Shown piece by piece: positions 56,853 to 64,000 of a DNA stretch of 64,000 bases. The stretch comes from Candidatus Angelobacter sp. Gp1-AA117. GTDB lineage: Bacteria; Acidobacteriota; Terriglobia; Terriglobales; Acidobacteriaceae. Both the position numbers and the translations under genes were made by a program. A model generated the notes under the pieces. It did not search any database. It saw only the letters and a list, made by a program, of their open reading frames with translations, and had not been told where the DNA came from. The stretch spans positions 25,892 through 89,891 of the forward strand of contig QHVI01000012.1 of the NCBI GenBank assembly GCA_003223515.1, read 5' to 3'. Position 1 is the first letter of the stretch; every line of letters begins with the position of its first letter.

Positions 56853-56945
56853 AGCAAAACCAAAATTGCTGTAGCCTGAAAGGAACGTGTAGCACAGCCA
56901 CCCCTGGCTGTGCGGAAGGCTACACCTTTTCTGGTTTTGCTTTAG
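56849..56945. repeat. Nested palindrome between convergent genes
   Basis: Three perfect inverted-repeat pairs are nested: CTAAAGCAAAACCA (56849-56862) with TGGTTTTGCTTTAG (56932-56945), TGTAGCCT (56870-56877) with AGGCTACA (56917-56924), and GCACAGCCA (56892-56900) with TGGCTGTGC (56905-56913). The left arm contains the hemG stop codon. It may be a bidirectional terminator or a mobile palindromic repeat; an RNA fold would be a long hairpin with internal loops. Confidence 0.75.
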
Positions 56946-56958
56946 CGGTAAAGTTTTC

Positions 56959-58983
56959 TTACGCCGCTGGATGTTCCAGGATCTCCGCCAGCGCTTTCAA
57001 GCGTTTCGAGTCAGCCGGGGTTTTCGCCCCATCGGCGTCTTTCTGCAATGACGATGCCTGATCTTTCAGCTTCGCCAATGCAGTATTGCTCATGTGCGAA
57101 CTCTCTGCGCCTTGAATCGCCTTTTCCAAAGCTGTAATTCTGTCGGCAGGCAGAGCCTGTGAGCGCGACAACTGATCCACATACGCCTTGGCCACAGTCA
57201 GCGATGACGGCCACTCCAGCTTCTGCTGGTTCTGTACGTTCAGTTCATTCACCTTTACGGTTTTTGCCGCGTTGATTTCGTTCTGCGTCAGAAATTTCGT
57301 AGGCGTCAGTTCAAATATGTCCAGACCGCGCGCAATCTCTGAAGCATAGATGTAGCCGTTGTACCAGTAGGCCGACCAGTCGCCGCCCAGCACCATCATC
57401 TTGGGATCAATCGGCCCGCGGTCAAAGTAGGCAATCTCAAACGGGTGGGTCGCATCCGTGAAGTCCATGATGGAGATGCCGCCCTGGTACCAGGCCTGCA
57501 CTTCAATATCGCGGCCCGGCACGGGAACCAGCGAACCATTGTGCGCTACGCAGTTCTCCGTGTCACCCTGTGCCGCCGGCATCTTGTAGTAGCCCTGGAA
57601 GGCCAGTTTGCCGTCTTGCACGTTGAAGATCGCGTCCGCGCCCCACACGTTCGGATCGTTCGGACGGCAGCGCGGGCCCAGGCCGCCACCCCATTCATCT
57701 GTGAACACGACTTTGCTGCCATCGTTGGAAAATGACGCCGAATGCCAGTAGGAATAGTTCGGATCATTCACTGCATCCACGCGCTTGGGATTTACCGGGT
57801 CTTTGATGTCGAGCAGAATTCCGTTGCCGGAGCAGGCGCCTGCCGCCAGCCCGATTGCGGAATACACCGTGATGTCATGGCACTGGTTGGTGTCCTTGGG
57901 CTTCTCCGGGCCTTTCTTGCCATGAGTGCCGCCATTATTCAGGCCGTTGATCGCGCCTGTGCGGGCATCCATGAATACGCGAGGATTGGAAACGATCTTC
58001 GCGTCCTGCGGCGCAGCTACAGGAACCTTGATCACGTCGATGCGGAACAGCGCGCTGTTCGGATCTTTGCCGGTCTCTTCATCCAGGCAGCCAGCCAGTT
58101 CTTCCGGCTTGCGCACGAACGAGGTGCCTGAAACATAGATGTAAACATTGTCTTTGTCGTTGGGATCGATCACCAGCGTATGCGTGTGCGAGCCGCGGCA
58201 GGTCTGCACCGCCGCTACCTGCTTCGGGTTCCTGATGTCGGAGATGTCGAAGATCCTCACCCCACGGAAGCGGTCCTTCTGCGCCACCGGTACCGGGCGC
58301 TTCTTCTTATCTTTTTCTTCACTGGCCGGCGGAGGAGGCTCAGGGGGAAAGCCTTGTGTGCCGCAATCGATGCGTCCATTGGCCATCTCTACCGACATGA
58401 ACAGCAGGTTCTTGTAAACCGAGACATCACCCTGTCCGCCGGGACACACCAGGGAGGTTACGAGTTTGGCTTTGCCGGGATTGGAGATGTCATAGATGCC
58501 TACGCCATAAAAATTCCCCTCGAACAGGTAGTTGCCCTGGAAGGCCAGATCGGAATTGGCGAAAGCAAGCTGCGCGAAGACCAGCTGCATCGGCTTAGGC
58601 ATCTTCGCAGTCTCGGTCCTGCCCAGCTGGCCCAGGATCTTCTGCACTTTCGGATCGTCAGCGTTGTTTGAGCCGAGTTGAAATGCAGCCGGCTTCTTCA
58701 CAAGCTGCAGGTGCTTGATGCCCATGGCCGTTTCCCCGGCGTTGTAGAGGCCCGACGAGAGCTTGGCGCGCGGATCGTTTACGTCTGCCCCTTTCATGCC
58801 CGGCGGCAGCGTGGGAGGAGGCTCCGGTGCAAACGGATTTTCGTCTGCCTCGTCTGCAGGTTTCTGCGCGGTGGGCGATGGCTGCGCGGGCTTCTGCTCC
58901 TGGGCCAGCATCCAACTCGTGCCCAACAATAAAACCATGGCGGCCATCACCATGCAAAAAGCAAATCTGTGCACTCGGTTCAT
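56959..58983 (-). CDS. Exported LVIVD-repeat protein
   Basis: A 674-residue protein with a signal peptide (RFAFCMVMAAMVLLLGTSWM) and a proline-rich linker. LVIVD-type beta-propeller units follow (FYGVGIYDISNPGKAKLVTS, VRIFDISDIRNPKQVAAVQT, ILLDIKDPVNPKRVDAV, GISIMDFTDATHPFEIAYF, ending GLDIFELTPTKFL near residue 575). A helical Lys/Ala-rich tail ends it. Such proteins are common in Acidobacteriota and are probably periplasmic or surface-bound. The ligand is unknown. Convergent with hemG. Confidence 0.88.
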   Translation of the reverse strand: MNRVHRFAFCMVMAAMVLLLGTSWMLAQEQKPAQPSPTAQKPADEADENPFAPEPPPTLPPGMKGADVNDPRAKLSSGLYNAGETAMGIKHLQLVKKPAAFQLGSNNADDPKVQKILGQLGRTETAKMPKPMQLVFAQLAFANSDLAFQGNYLFEGNFYGVGIYDISNPGKAKLVTSLVCPGGQGDVSVYKNLLFMSVEMANGRIDCGTQGFPPEPPPPASEEKDKKKRPVPVAQKDRFRGVRIFDISDIRNPKQVAAVQTCRGSHTHTLVIDPNDKDNVYIYVSGTSFVRKPEELAGCLDEETGKDPNSALFRIDVIKVPVAAPQDAKIVSNPRVFMDARTGAINGLNNGGTHGKKGPEKPKDTNQCHDITVYSAIGLAAGACSGNGILLDIKDPVNPKRVDAVNDPNYSYWHSASFSNDGSKVVFTDEWGGGLGPRCRPNDPNVWGADAIFNVQDGKLAFQGYYKMPAAQGDTENCVAHNGSLVPVPGRDIEVQAWYQGGISIMDFTDATHPFEIAYFDRGPIDPKMMVLGGDWSAYWYNGYIYASEIARGLDIFELTPTKFLTQNEINAAKTVKVNELNVQNQQKLEWPSSLTVAKAYVDQLSRSQALPADRITALEKAIQGAESSHMSNTALAKLKDQASSLQKDADGAKTPADSKRLKALAEILEHPAA

Positions 58984-59294
58984 CGGTTCTCCTCTTGATC
59001 TCTTAAAATAACGGGCCCTTCTACGTGAGGGGTAAAACAGTGCAAAATGAAATACACATAAACTATTTTTGCTTCCTCTGCGCCCTCTGCATTACTAAAC
59101 GTCGAATTCTTCTCTGCTTGCGACGAATTCTCCCGCGCAGCAAAGGATGGGTGCGGTCCATAGGGAGCAACACACCGCCAAATTCAATACACATCAACTA
59201 CTTTTGTTACCTCTGCGTCCTTTGCGTCCTCTGCGGTAAAAGGTTTTGGTTGTGGCTCGCCACGCTGCGGTTAAAGGTTTTCTAGCAGCTCGAA
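58984..59294. repeat. Repeat-filled spacer
   Basis: 311 bp without a gene. It contains two copies of ACACAT(A/C)AACTA followed by TGC/TTACCTCTGCG(C/T)CCT text (59050-59095 and 59190-59245), that is, an imperfect direct repeat about 140 bp apart, with GTCGAATTC/GACGAATTC motifs between them. Confidence 0.6.
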
Positions 59295-59957
59295 TTACTT
59301 CTTCTTCTCCAACATCGTTTCCATCACCCTGATCTCGGCCCGCTGAGTATTATCGGCATCCGTGGCAAAGTCAAACAACTCGGCATCCTGCCCCGCGCCT
59401 GCCGTGTCAAATAAATCCTTCACCATGGCCAAAGCGCCATTGTGATGCTGAATCATGCCTGTGAGAAACAAATGATCGAACTCGGCGCCCTTAGCCTTAC
59501 GCAGCGCCTCCATCTGCTGGGGTGTAAGCATGCCGGGCATCAGCATCGCATGATGCTGCATTCCTTCCATGGACATGGAAACAGGTTCGCCGCGGGCCGT
59601 GAGCCAGCGCTTCATGAACTTGATCTCGTCCGCCTGCGAGCTGCTGATGCGCGCGCCCAGGGTGCGCAGCTCTTTGTTCTCGGTGTGCGACACAATCAGC
59701 GCCGTCATCTCCACAGCCTGCTGATGATGCAGGATCATGCCCTGCATGAACTCCACATCGGCGTGTGCGCGTGGCGGCAGCTTTCCCGTGGTGTCCGGCG
59801 GCAGCGTCTTGCTAGGCTTGCCGGGCGCTCCCGGCTGAACCACGACAGGTTGTTCCGGATCACCCTGCTGCGCGTAGGCAGTCGTAGTACTGGCGGCAAG
59901 AAGCAGGGCGAATACCACTGCAAGCCAGGAAAGATGCTTGTGTGAGTTGCTCAACAT
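59295..59957 (-). CDS. Exported DUF305-family protein
   Basis: A 220-residue protein with a signal peptide (HLSWLAVVFALLLAASTTTA) and a DUF305 domain made of two ferritin-like helical halves, each with the histidine-rich pattern: FMQGMILHHQQAVEMT and FLTGMIQHHNGALAM. Family members are exported and thought to bind metal through the conserved His/Asp/Glu residues. ATG 59957 is chosen for the signal peptide; the frame is open to 60101 but that extension looks non-coding. Confidence 0.87.
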   Translation of the reverse strand: MLSNSHKHLSWLAVVFALLLAASTTTAYAQQGDPEQPVVVQPGAPGKPSKTLPPDTTGKLPPRAHADVEFMQGMILHHQQAVEMTALIVSHTENKELRTLGARISSSQADEIKFMKRWLTARGEPVSMSMEGMQHHAMLMPGMLTPQQMEALRKAKGAEFDHLFLTGMIQHHNGALAMVKDLFDTAGAGQDAELFDFATDADNTQRAEIRVMETMLEKKK

Positions 59958-60302
59958 TTCAACAGAACACAGCATATTAACATTTTCAAAGATACTCCCG
60001 CGGAGCGCCGCGGCTCCGCCCTCCGAATCCCAGTAGACCAGGTGCAGGCCGCCAAAGATCAGGTTGAACCCGGTGATCATCGGCACAACGAGGGGTGCCA
60101 TGCCAGTGCCACTCGATCCAGAAGCAGGGCAAGTTGGCCGCCACCAGCACCCATTTCGAACACAACGATTGAAATTTCAGGAAGTGTATTTAGGGCGCAT
60201 TTTTATTAATTTGGAACGAAATTTCCACAATACCCAAAAAGTGCCTACAAGGTCGGAATATGCAAATATCAGTATCTCTGATGTCTCAATCTTAACGTCG
60301 CA
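59958..60302. other. Spacer, left side of the AT-rich segment
   Basis: 345 bp without a supported gene. Reading on the reverse strand, 59958-60101 is open in frame with the DUF305 gene (MITGFNLIFGGLHLVYW is a hydrophobic stretch), which could be a remnant of another membrane protein. Beyond about 60180 the base composition becomes AT-rich and stays so to about 63700. Confidence 0.45.
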
Positions 60303-60581
60303 CTAAAAAATGGCAGCAGCCTGTTCAAAGTGAAGGCGCATATTAGTAAGTCTCGTATTTGCAAAAGCTTCCGTGCCCAAAATTTTGTTCTTGCTGGATA
60401 CACTCCCGAGTGAAATTATGTCGGCAACAAATTTCAGGGCATACACCAGAAGTCTGACTTCTATATGGGGCGAGTATCTGTTTGCTCCAGCGATTTCAAC
60501 GCAGGAGGCGTTCAAGCGGAACGCTTTGAGCATGTGCAAACCGGAGCGCAGACCACATTTCGATGCAGTCTTTCCGGACAA
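60303..60581 (-). other. Possible frame-shifted continuation of the hypothetical gene
   Basis: A 92-codon reverse frame overlapping the end of the 60496-60966 gene in another frame. Its last ~60 residues (RYSPHIEVRLLVYALKFVAD, ending NMRLHFEQAAAIF) look protein-like, whereas the part overlapping the upstream gene does not. It could be the real C-terminus of that gene after a frameshift, or chance. Low confidence. Confidence 0.25.
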
Positions 60582-60966
60582 CTAAGATAACACGCTGTAT
60601 TTCTTCACCAGTTGCGTCCAACAGAGGAATGCTCGAGAGATTTAGGCGCCAAGAAGATGGAGGAGGAGAAATGGAAACTTGCAGCAGCCTCGATGGCAAT
60701 ACAGCGAATTCTGGCGAATCCGTCTCAAGAACTGTTTGGAAGGTACTTGAAAGGGTTGAGAAACGTTCCAAAATTTCCTTGAGTTCCTCGTTAGTTTCGA
60801 AAGCCGAATTCGGAATAATGCGATACCGGCCCGGCTCCAAAGTCAAAATCCGTGCCTCAATATGGCCTGAACCGGTTAACCAAGAAAGTTCCCTAACCAG
60901 ATCCTGTCCAATCGTGATCCGTCCTGATGCAACGGCGGATTCTGTCCAGACGAATGATTGGCCCAT
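60496..60966 (-). CDS. Hypothetical protein (AT-rich segment)
   Basis: A 156-residue protein not recognised. The start SFVWTESAVASGRITIGQDL and GHIEARILTLEPGRYRIIP suggest a beta-barrel-like N-terminal half; ELKEILERFSTLSSTFQTVL is helical. No signal peptide or membrane segment. It ends within a region where another frame continues. More AT-rich than the backbone genes, consistent with acquisition. Confidence 0.6.
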   Translation of the reverse strand: MGQSFVWTESAVASGRITIGQDLVRELSWLTGSGHIEARILTLEPGRYRIIPNSAFETNEELKEILERFSTLSSTFQTVLETDSPEFAVLPSRLLQVSISPPPSSWRLNLSSIPLLDATGEEIQRVILVVRKDCIEMWSALRFAHAQSVPLERLLR

Positions 60967-61152
60967 AACCCGATTTTACCAGAAATATTACTATCTTATA
61001 AACTCCAGTATTTCAATAGAATATAGAAATTTCTCTTGACTTTTCAACCAGGATTATCCATCATGAAATTGTCTTTTAAGTCACCTCCCGATAGGCGAAC
61101 GAATAGCGAAATTGCAACTTGTAGAATATACTCTGAGAAAGGGGATCGACTC

Positions 61153-61521
61153 ATGAACCAAGCGAAGTCAGTGTCTCCGCAGGCGATCATGGCCGCTGCG
61201 GTTCTAGACGCAAATGCAAGAGGCGCATCTCTTGAAATTGAAGGCGTATCCGAGCTCTTTTTGGAACTTGCAAAAAAAGGAATAGGCTTAGGGGAAATTG
61301 CACTTCGAAAAGTTCCGGGAGGTGTGTATTCGGATGACGCCGAAGCTTTTGTCGGGCGGTTCCTTGCTGCGGGATACGCAACGGCACGCAGTCCGATCAC
61401 ATTTTCGGAAAAGGGAGTAGATATCTGCAAGAAAATTGTTGAGAAAGAGTGCAGTCAGAACTCTGCGAATCTGGAAAAAGCATTATCTATTTTGGGACTT
61501 TCAGTCCCAGAATTTAAGTAG
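61153..61521 (+). CDS. Hypothetical protein, convergent with the HD gene
   Basis: A 122-residue helical protein from ATG 61153, preceded by AAAGGGG. The frame is open a further 39 codons upstream, but that region has a promoter-like TAGAATATA motif and poor coding character. Segments such as ASLEIEGVSELFLELAKKGI and YSDDAEAFVGRFLAAGYA give a compact helical fold. It overlaps the HD gene by 8 bp tail to tail. Function unknown. Confidence 0.6.
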   Translation: MNQAKSVSPQAIMAAAVLDANARGASLEIEGVSELFLELAKKGIGLGEIALRKVPGGVYSDDAEAFVGRFLAAGYATARSPITFSEKGVDICKKIVEKECSQNSANLEKALSILGLSVPEFK

Positions 61522-63100
61522 TACCGAACAAATTTGCGGCGGCTCTTTGAATTTGATTTCGCTCGGTGCCTGGCAGTCTCGCTGGGCACATAACCTTAAC
61601 TGTCTGTCTTTGCATATTGGTTCGTTCTAAAATCTCCTTTAGGGTTCGAGACACATCGAAGAAGTTTTCTGCTTTGTAACATCCCGAAGCGTCCTTTCGA
61701 AGTAGCTTCGTGGCGCTGTTCTGCTGGAGTTGATAAACTTTCGGATCGGGCAGGACTACCTGTATCTGCCAAACTCGTTTTTGTCCGATCGAGTTCTGCG
61801 CAACTTTTTCTTCCCAATCACCTGGTCGTGTGATGTATGCGAGCTTTCTATCGCCGATGAGCACATCATTCAGCCAGTTATCGATAACAGGCGGCAGAGT
61901 CGTTCTTTCTTTGATACTTGCAGGTACCTCATAGACACACACGTAGTCGGCATCTCCCATTAGCTCTTCCACAAGGTGCTGAACCATTCCGTTGCCGGTA
62001 CCAATACCCCTTACGATTGAGGTTAGCTCTTCGTCGGCGAGAGCAAACACATCCTCAAGCGACAGACTAAGGCGACGATCATCCACAATGCCCTTTACTA
62101 AGCGAGTAAGCATTCTTTCCGCAGTCCTTTTCCTGGGGCTCTCATAGCAATTGAAATACATTGCATCTCGGGCCAGCATGAGGTGCTCCATATGTCCTAA
62201 GGCCTCTTCATCGTAGGTGAGGATAAAACTTTCTTGATCCAGCACAGGTCTCATAAAATCGATAAGCGCAGCTGTATTAATAAACCCCATCATTAAACCA
62301 GTCATATGGGCATCGCGCATTAAGTAGTCCATCCTATCTACATCAAGGGATGAGTCAATAATGTCACCAATCAAGTGATCAAATCCCTTCAGGCTGGACC
62401 GATCGGTACCAAGAAGAGACAGGATATGAGCATCGTCAACTCCTATGGACCGCAAAGTCGGTGCTAAAAACTTTTGCACATAAGTTTCCGTATAGTGTTT
62501 GTCTGGGTGTTGCACATCTAGTGTAATTCCTGCGTAAGTATCGAGAGCATGACCAAACGGTCCATGGCCGATATCATGCAAGAGAGCTGCAACTTGCGCC
62601 TTCAAAATGAGATCATGGCGTTGCTGAGCAACCTCAGGTTTAAATTTGATTGGTTCCTTCTCTCCAATAACGTAATACACTCCCCGATCGAGAATGCCGT
62701 TAAGCGCTCGTTCTGCATTTTTCGCAACACCCAAACTGTGAGAAAGCCGCGAATGCCGTGCAGAGGGAAATTGCAAGAAGCTGAATGATAATTGCTTTAC
62801 GCGAGCGAGCCTCTGCAAAACTGGGTGTGACGCCAGGGTTGCCAGTGCCTTGTCTAGGGCGATATGCCCATAAATGGGATCATCGATCCCTTTTCTTTCG
62901 ATTGAATCCGGAATGGCATTCGTGAGCCAGCGTTGTCCCAGTTCTTTTACAACAGCCGGAAAACACCCTGCTTCCATCTCCGCCAAACGCGCTGATATTC
63001 TAGCTCGTTCGTCCTCACATGTCTGCTTCTCGCGGCGGGCTTCAGAAATGAGGGCAGCAGCAGCAGCCTCAACTGACTTTGGCCGATTTATCTTCATCAT
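61514..63100 (-). CDS. SAMHD1-like HD phosphohydrolase (COG1078)
   Basis: A 528-residue protein of the HD-superfamily group that contains SAMHD1 and bacterial YwfO. LQRLARVKQL (the 'HxxR' region), H121 in SRLSHSLGV, H175-D176 in LLHDIGHGPFGH and the late Asp in SSLDVDRMDYLMRDA form the metal site. SAMHD1-like enzymes hydrolyse dNTPs; the regulatory sites are not identifiable here. The start, ATG 63100, lies inside the upstream membrane-protein gene (32-bp overlap), so the two are co-translated. AT-rich, and 760 bp from an insertion sequence. Confidence 0.88.
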   Translation of the reverse strand: MMKINRPKSVEAAAAALISEARREKQTCEDERARISARLAEMEAGCFPAVVKELGQRWLTNAIPDSIERKGIDDPIYGHIALDKALATLASHPVLQRLARVKQLSFSFLQFPSARHSRLSHSLGVAKNAERALNGILDRGVYYVIGEKEPIKFKPEVAQQRHDLILKAQVAALLHDIGHGPFGHALDTYAGITLDVQHPDKHYTETYVQKFLAPTLRSIGVDDAHILSLLGTDRSSLKGFDHLIGDIIDSSLDVDRMDYLMRDAHMTGLMMGFINTAALIDFMRPVLDQESFILTYDEEALGHMEHLMLARDAMYFNCYESPRKRTAERMLTRLVKGIVDDRRLSLSLEDVFALADEELTSIVRGIGTGNGMVQHLVEELMGDADYVCVYEVPASIKERTTLPPVIDNWLNDVLIGDRKLAYITRPGDWEEKVAQNSIGQKRVWQIQVVLPDPKVYQLQQNSATKLLRKDASGCYKAENFFDVSRTLKEILERTNMQRQTVKVMCPARLPGTERNQIQRAAANLFGTT

Positions 63101-63470
63101 CGTTTTGCCAGTCCCATAAGTGAAGTCTGTATGTTGCTTTTGACCACCAGATTAGGAGTAACGACAAATAATCGAGAATGTCTTCAAATCGATAGTCAAC
63201 ATCACGCGTTTCGATATGTGCAACAAACCTTTTGGTCCAATGAGCCCTTAGACGTTCATTAAACTCTTGACGACCAAAGCAATAAATCAGGGCAACATTC
63301 ATAACCAGAAGCACAAGGAAGCTTAGGAATGCTGGTAAAATATAAAGAAGAACATGTAGGAAATTTGAAGCTGTATAAGCTTCGATTGCCAATCTTTTCC
63401 ACAATGAAATAGTCCCCCCAACTAAAATGGCAATTGGGAAAAGCGGCGCGAACTTTCGCGAAAACCACAT
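63069..63470 (-). CDS. Small two-helix membrane protein coupled to the HD gene
   Basis: A 133-residue protein. Two membrane segments (FAPLFPIAILVGGTISLW, ~8-25; FLHVLLYILPAFLSFLVLLVMNVALIY, ~37-63) are followed by a cytoplasmic part of about 70 residues (RFEDILDYLSLLLIWWSKATYRLH) with aromatic, helix-like sequence. Not recognised. The overlap with the SAMHD1-like gene suggests that the membrane protein anchors or senses for the hydrolase. Confidence 0.65.
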   Translation of the reverse strand: MWFSRKFAPLFPIAILVGGTISLWKRLAIEAYTASNFLHVLLYILPAFLSFLVLLVMNVALIYCFGRQEFNERLRAHWTKRFVAHIETRDVDYRFEDILDYLSLLLIWWSKATYRLHLWDWQNDDEDKSAKVS

Positions 63471-63856
63471 TATGATTGCAGCAACAGCCTGGAACTGACG
63501 TTAGCTCACCACGTATAGGAATCCAAATGGTATGTTATAGCCGAGGTCAAGCTGTATCCAACAAAAAGAATTGACGAGGTATCTTGAATATATATGCCCT
63601 TTCCAGACTCCGCTAACAAAGCTCGCTCTTGATCTCCTCAACTGATTTCAATGCCTTGTCTTGACTTTGCCACTATTATGTGGCCAATGATCACAAATGT
63701 CTCAATTCTCCACCCGGGATGCAGCTAACCTGACTTTCGCAGTTCGCGAGTATTTTTCCGCTATTGGCAGTCGGAAGTAGTAGTGTTTGCAATGTCTCTT
63801 TCCTAAAAACTACCAGGTGAAGACCTACCCTCTTTTCTGTGTGCCGCAGTTCTGGC
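63471..63856. other. Spacer holding the left end of the insertion sequence
   Basis: About 386 bp. The left half is AT-rich (63590-63700) and should include the promoter of the membrane protein gene. Base composition changes near 63710 (CCGGGATGCAGCTAACCTGA), which could be the insertion-sequence end, but its terminal repeat cannot be set without the right end. No gene. Confidence 0.4.
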
Positions 63857-64000
63857 ATGCTGCGGCTGGCGATGTTTTTGCGCAGCACAAACCGCAAGAA
63901 AGACGGCAAGGATCACCGCTATTTCAGCATTGTAGAGAACCGTCGCTTGCCAGGTGGCAAGACGGTGCAACGAACGGTGTTGTATCTGGGGGAGATCAAC
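63857..64000 (+). CDS. IS1634-type transposase, N-terminal fragment at the window edge
   Basis: The frame is open from ATG 63857 (or the in-frame ATG 63872) to the edge, giving about 48 residues (FLRSTNRKKDGKDHRYFSIV, then RRLPGGKTVQRTVLYLGEIN). The RSxxRKxDGKxHxYxxxVEN...GxxVQRxVLYLGEIN pattern is characteristic of the N-terminus of IS1634/IS4-type transposases. Only the start is in the window, so integrity cannot be judged. Confidence 0.75.
   Translation, partial: MLRLAMFLRSTNRKKDGKDHRYFSIVENRRLPGGKTVQRTVLYLGEIN

Noticed and set aside
60373..60585. Forward 70-codon frame in the AT-rich segment
   Set aside because: Overlaps the better-supported reverse genes and lacks any recognisable motif.

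Overview
The window is a gene-dense bacterial chromosome segment, most probably from an Acidobacteriota (Terriglobia-type) soil organism. The gene content supports this: a VIT/VWA surface protein, a single MCE-domain protein with 34-residue tail repeats, an LVIVD-repeat exported protein, a membrane-embedded SpeE-like protein, and a YqiJ/flotillin pair. So do the short spacers, which are full of imperfect low-complexity repeats such as 'CTCTGCGTCCTCTGCGGTTAA'. This is inference; no rRNA or other phylogenetic marker is present, and I saw no tRNA or CRISPR array.

Layout. 1-6.2 kb: a VIT/VWA protein cut by the left edge (-), two overlapping PIN-domain genes (+), and a spermidine-synthase-like membrane protein (+). 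6.2-9.1 kb: a lutABC lactate oxidation operon (-). 9.4-12.8 kb: an MCE/MlaD protein and an M13 peptidase with a strong terminator. 13-14.4 kb: lipA and a cytochrome c lipoprotein (-). 14.5-18.7 kb: DUF488 and DUF3891 genes, a repeat-rich 0.8-kb spacer, and gltX with an overlapping hypothetical gene. 18.9-23.6 kb: a methyltransferase-like gene, PhzF, a lone receiver protein, an orphan ABC ATPase, thiE and a small membrane protein. 23.7-30.3 kb: a reverse-strand TPR/small membrane protein/LOG run, then RDD and SpoIIM-like genes that diverge from start codons one base apart. 30.3-43 kb: exported and hypothetical proteins, an OmpA-like protein, the YqiJ/YqiK pair, TPR proteins, a dGTPase-like HD protein and purH. 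43-49 kb: a lipoprotein, a truncated methyltransferase, two regulators, fabG and a CPA2 antiporter. 49.3-52 kb: DUF4118, DUF5752 and a TreT-like glycosyltransferase. 52-53.5 kb: a PP-loop protein and a DUF433/DUF5615 toxin-antitoxin pair. 53.7-56.9 kb: a tightly overlapping hemE-hemH-hemG operon in which hemG lacks an internal segment. 57-60 kb: LVIVD and DUF305 secreted proteins. 60.3-64 kb: an AT-richer, probably acquired segment with small unknown genes, a membrane protein/SAMHD1-like HD protein pair and the start of an IS1634-type transposase.

Most of the window is housekeeping: purine, haem, thiamine and lipoate synthesis, tRNA charging, fatty-acid synthesis and lactate oxidation. The most interesting observations are the in-frame internal deletion in hemG, the repeat families in the spacers (one 68-nt stretch occurs twice without a mismatch, and one repeat forms the C-terminus of lutB), a MITE-like element and tandem 21-22 bp repeats upstream of gltX, a nested palindrome between hemG and the LVIVD gene, the tandem PIN genes without an antitoxin, and the membrane protein/HD pair beside the insertion sequence. 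I did not find a clearly new multi-gene system; the last of these is the best candidate.
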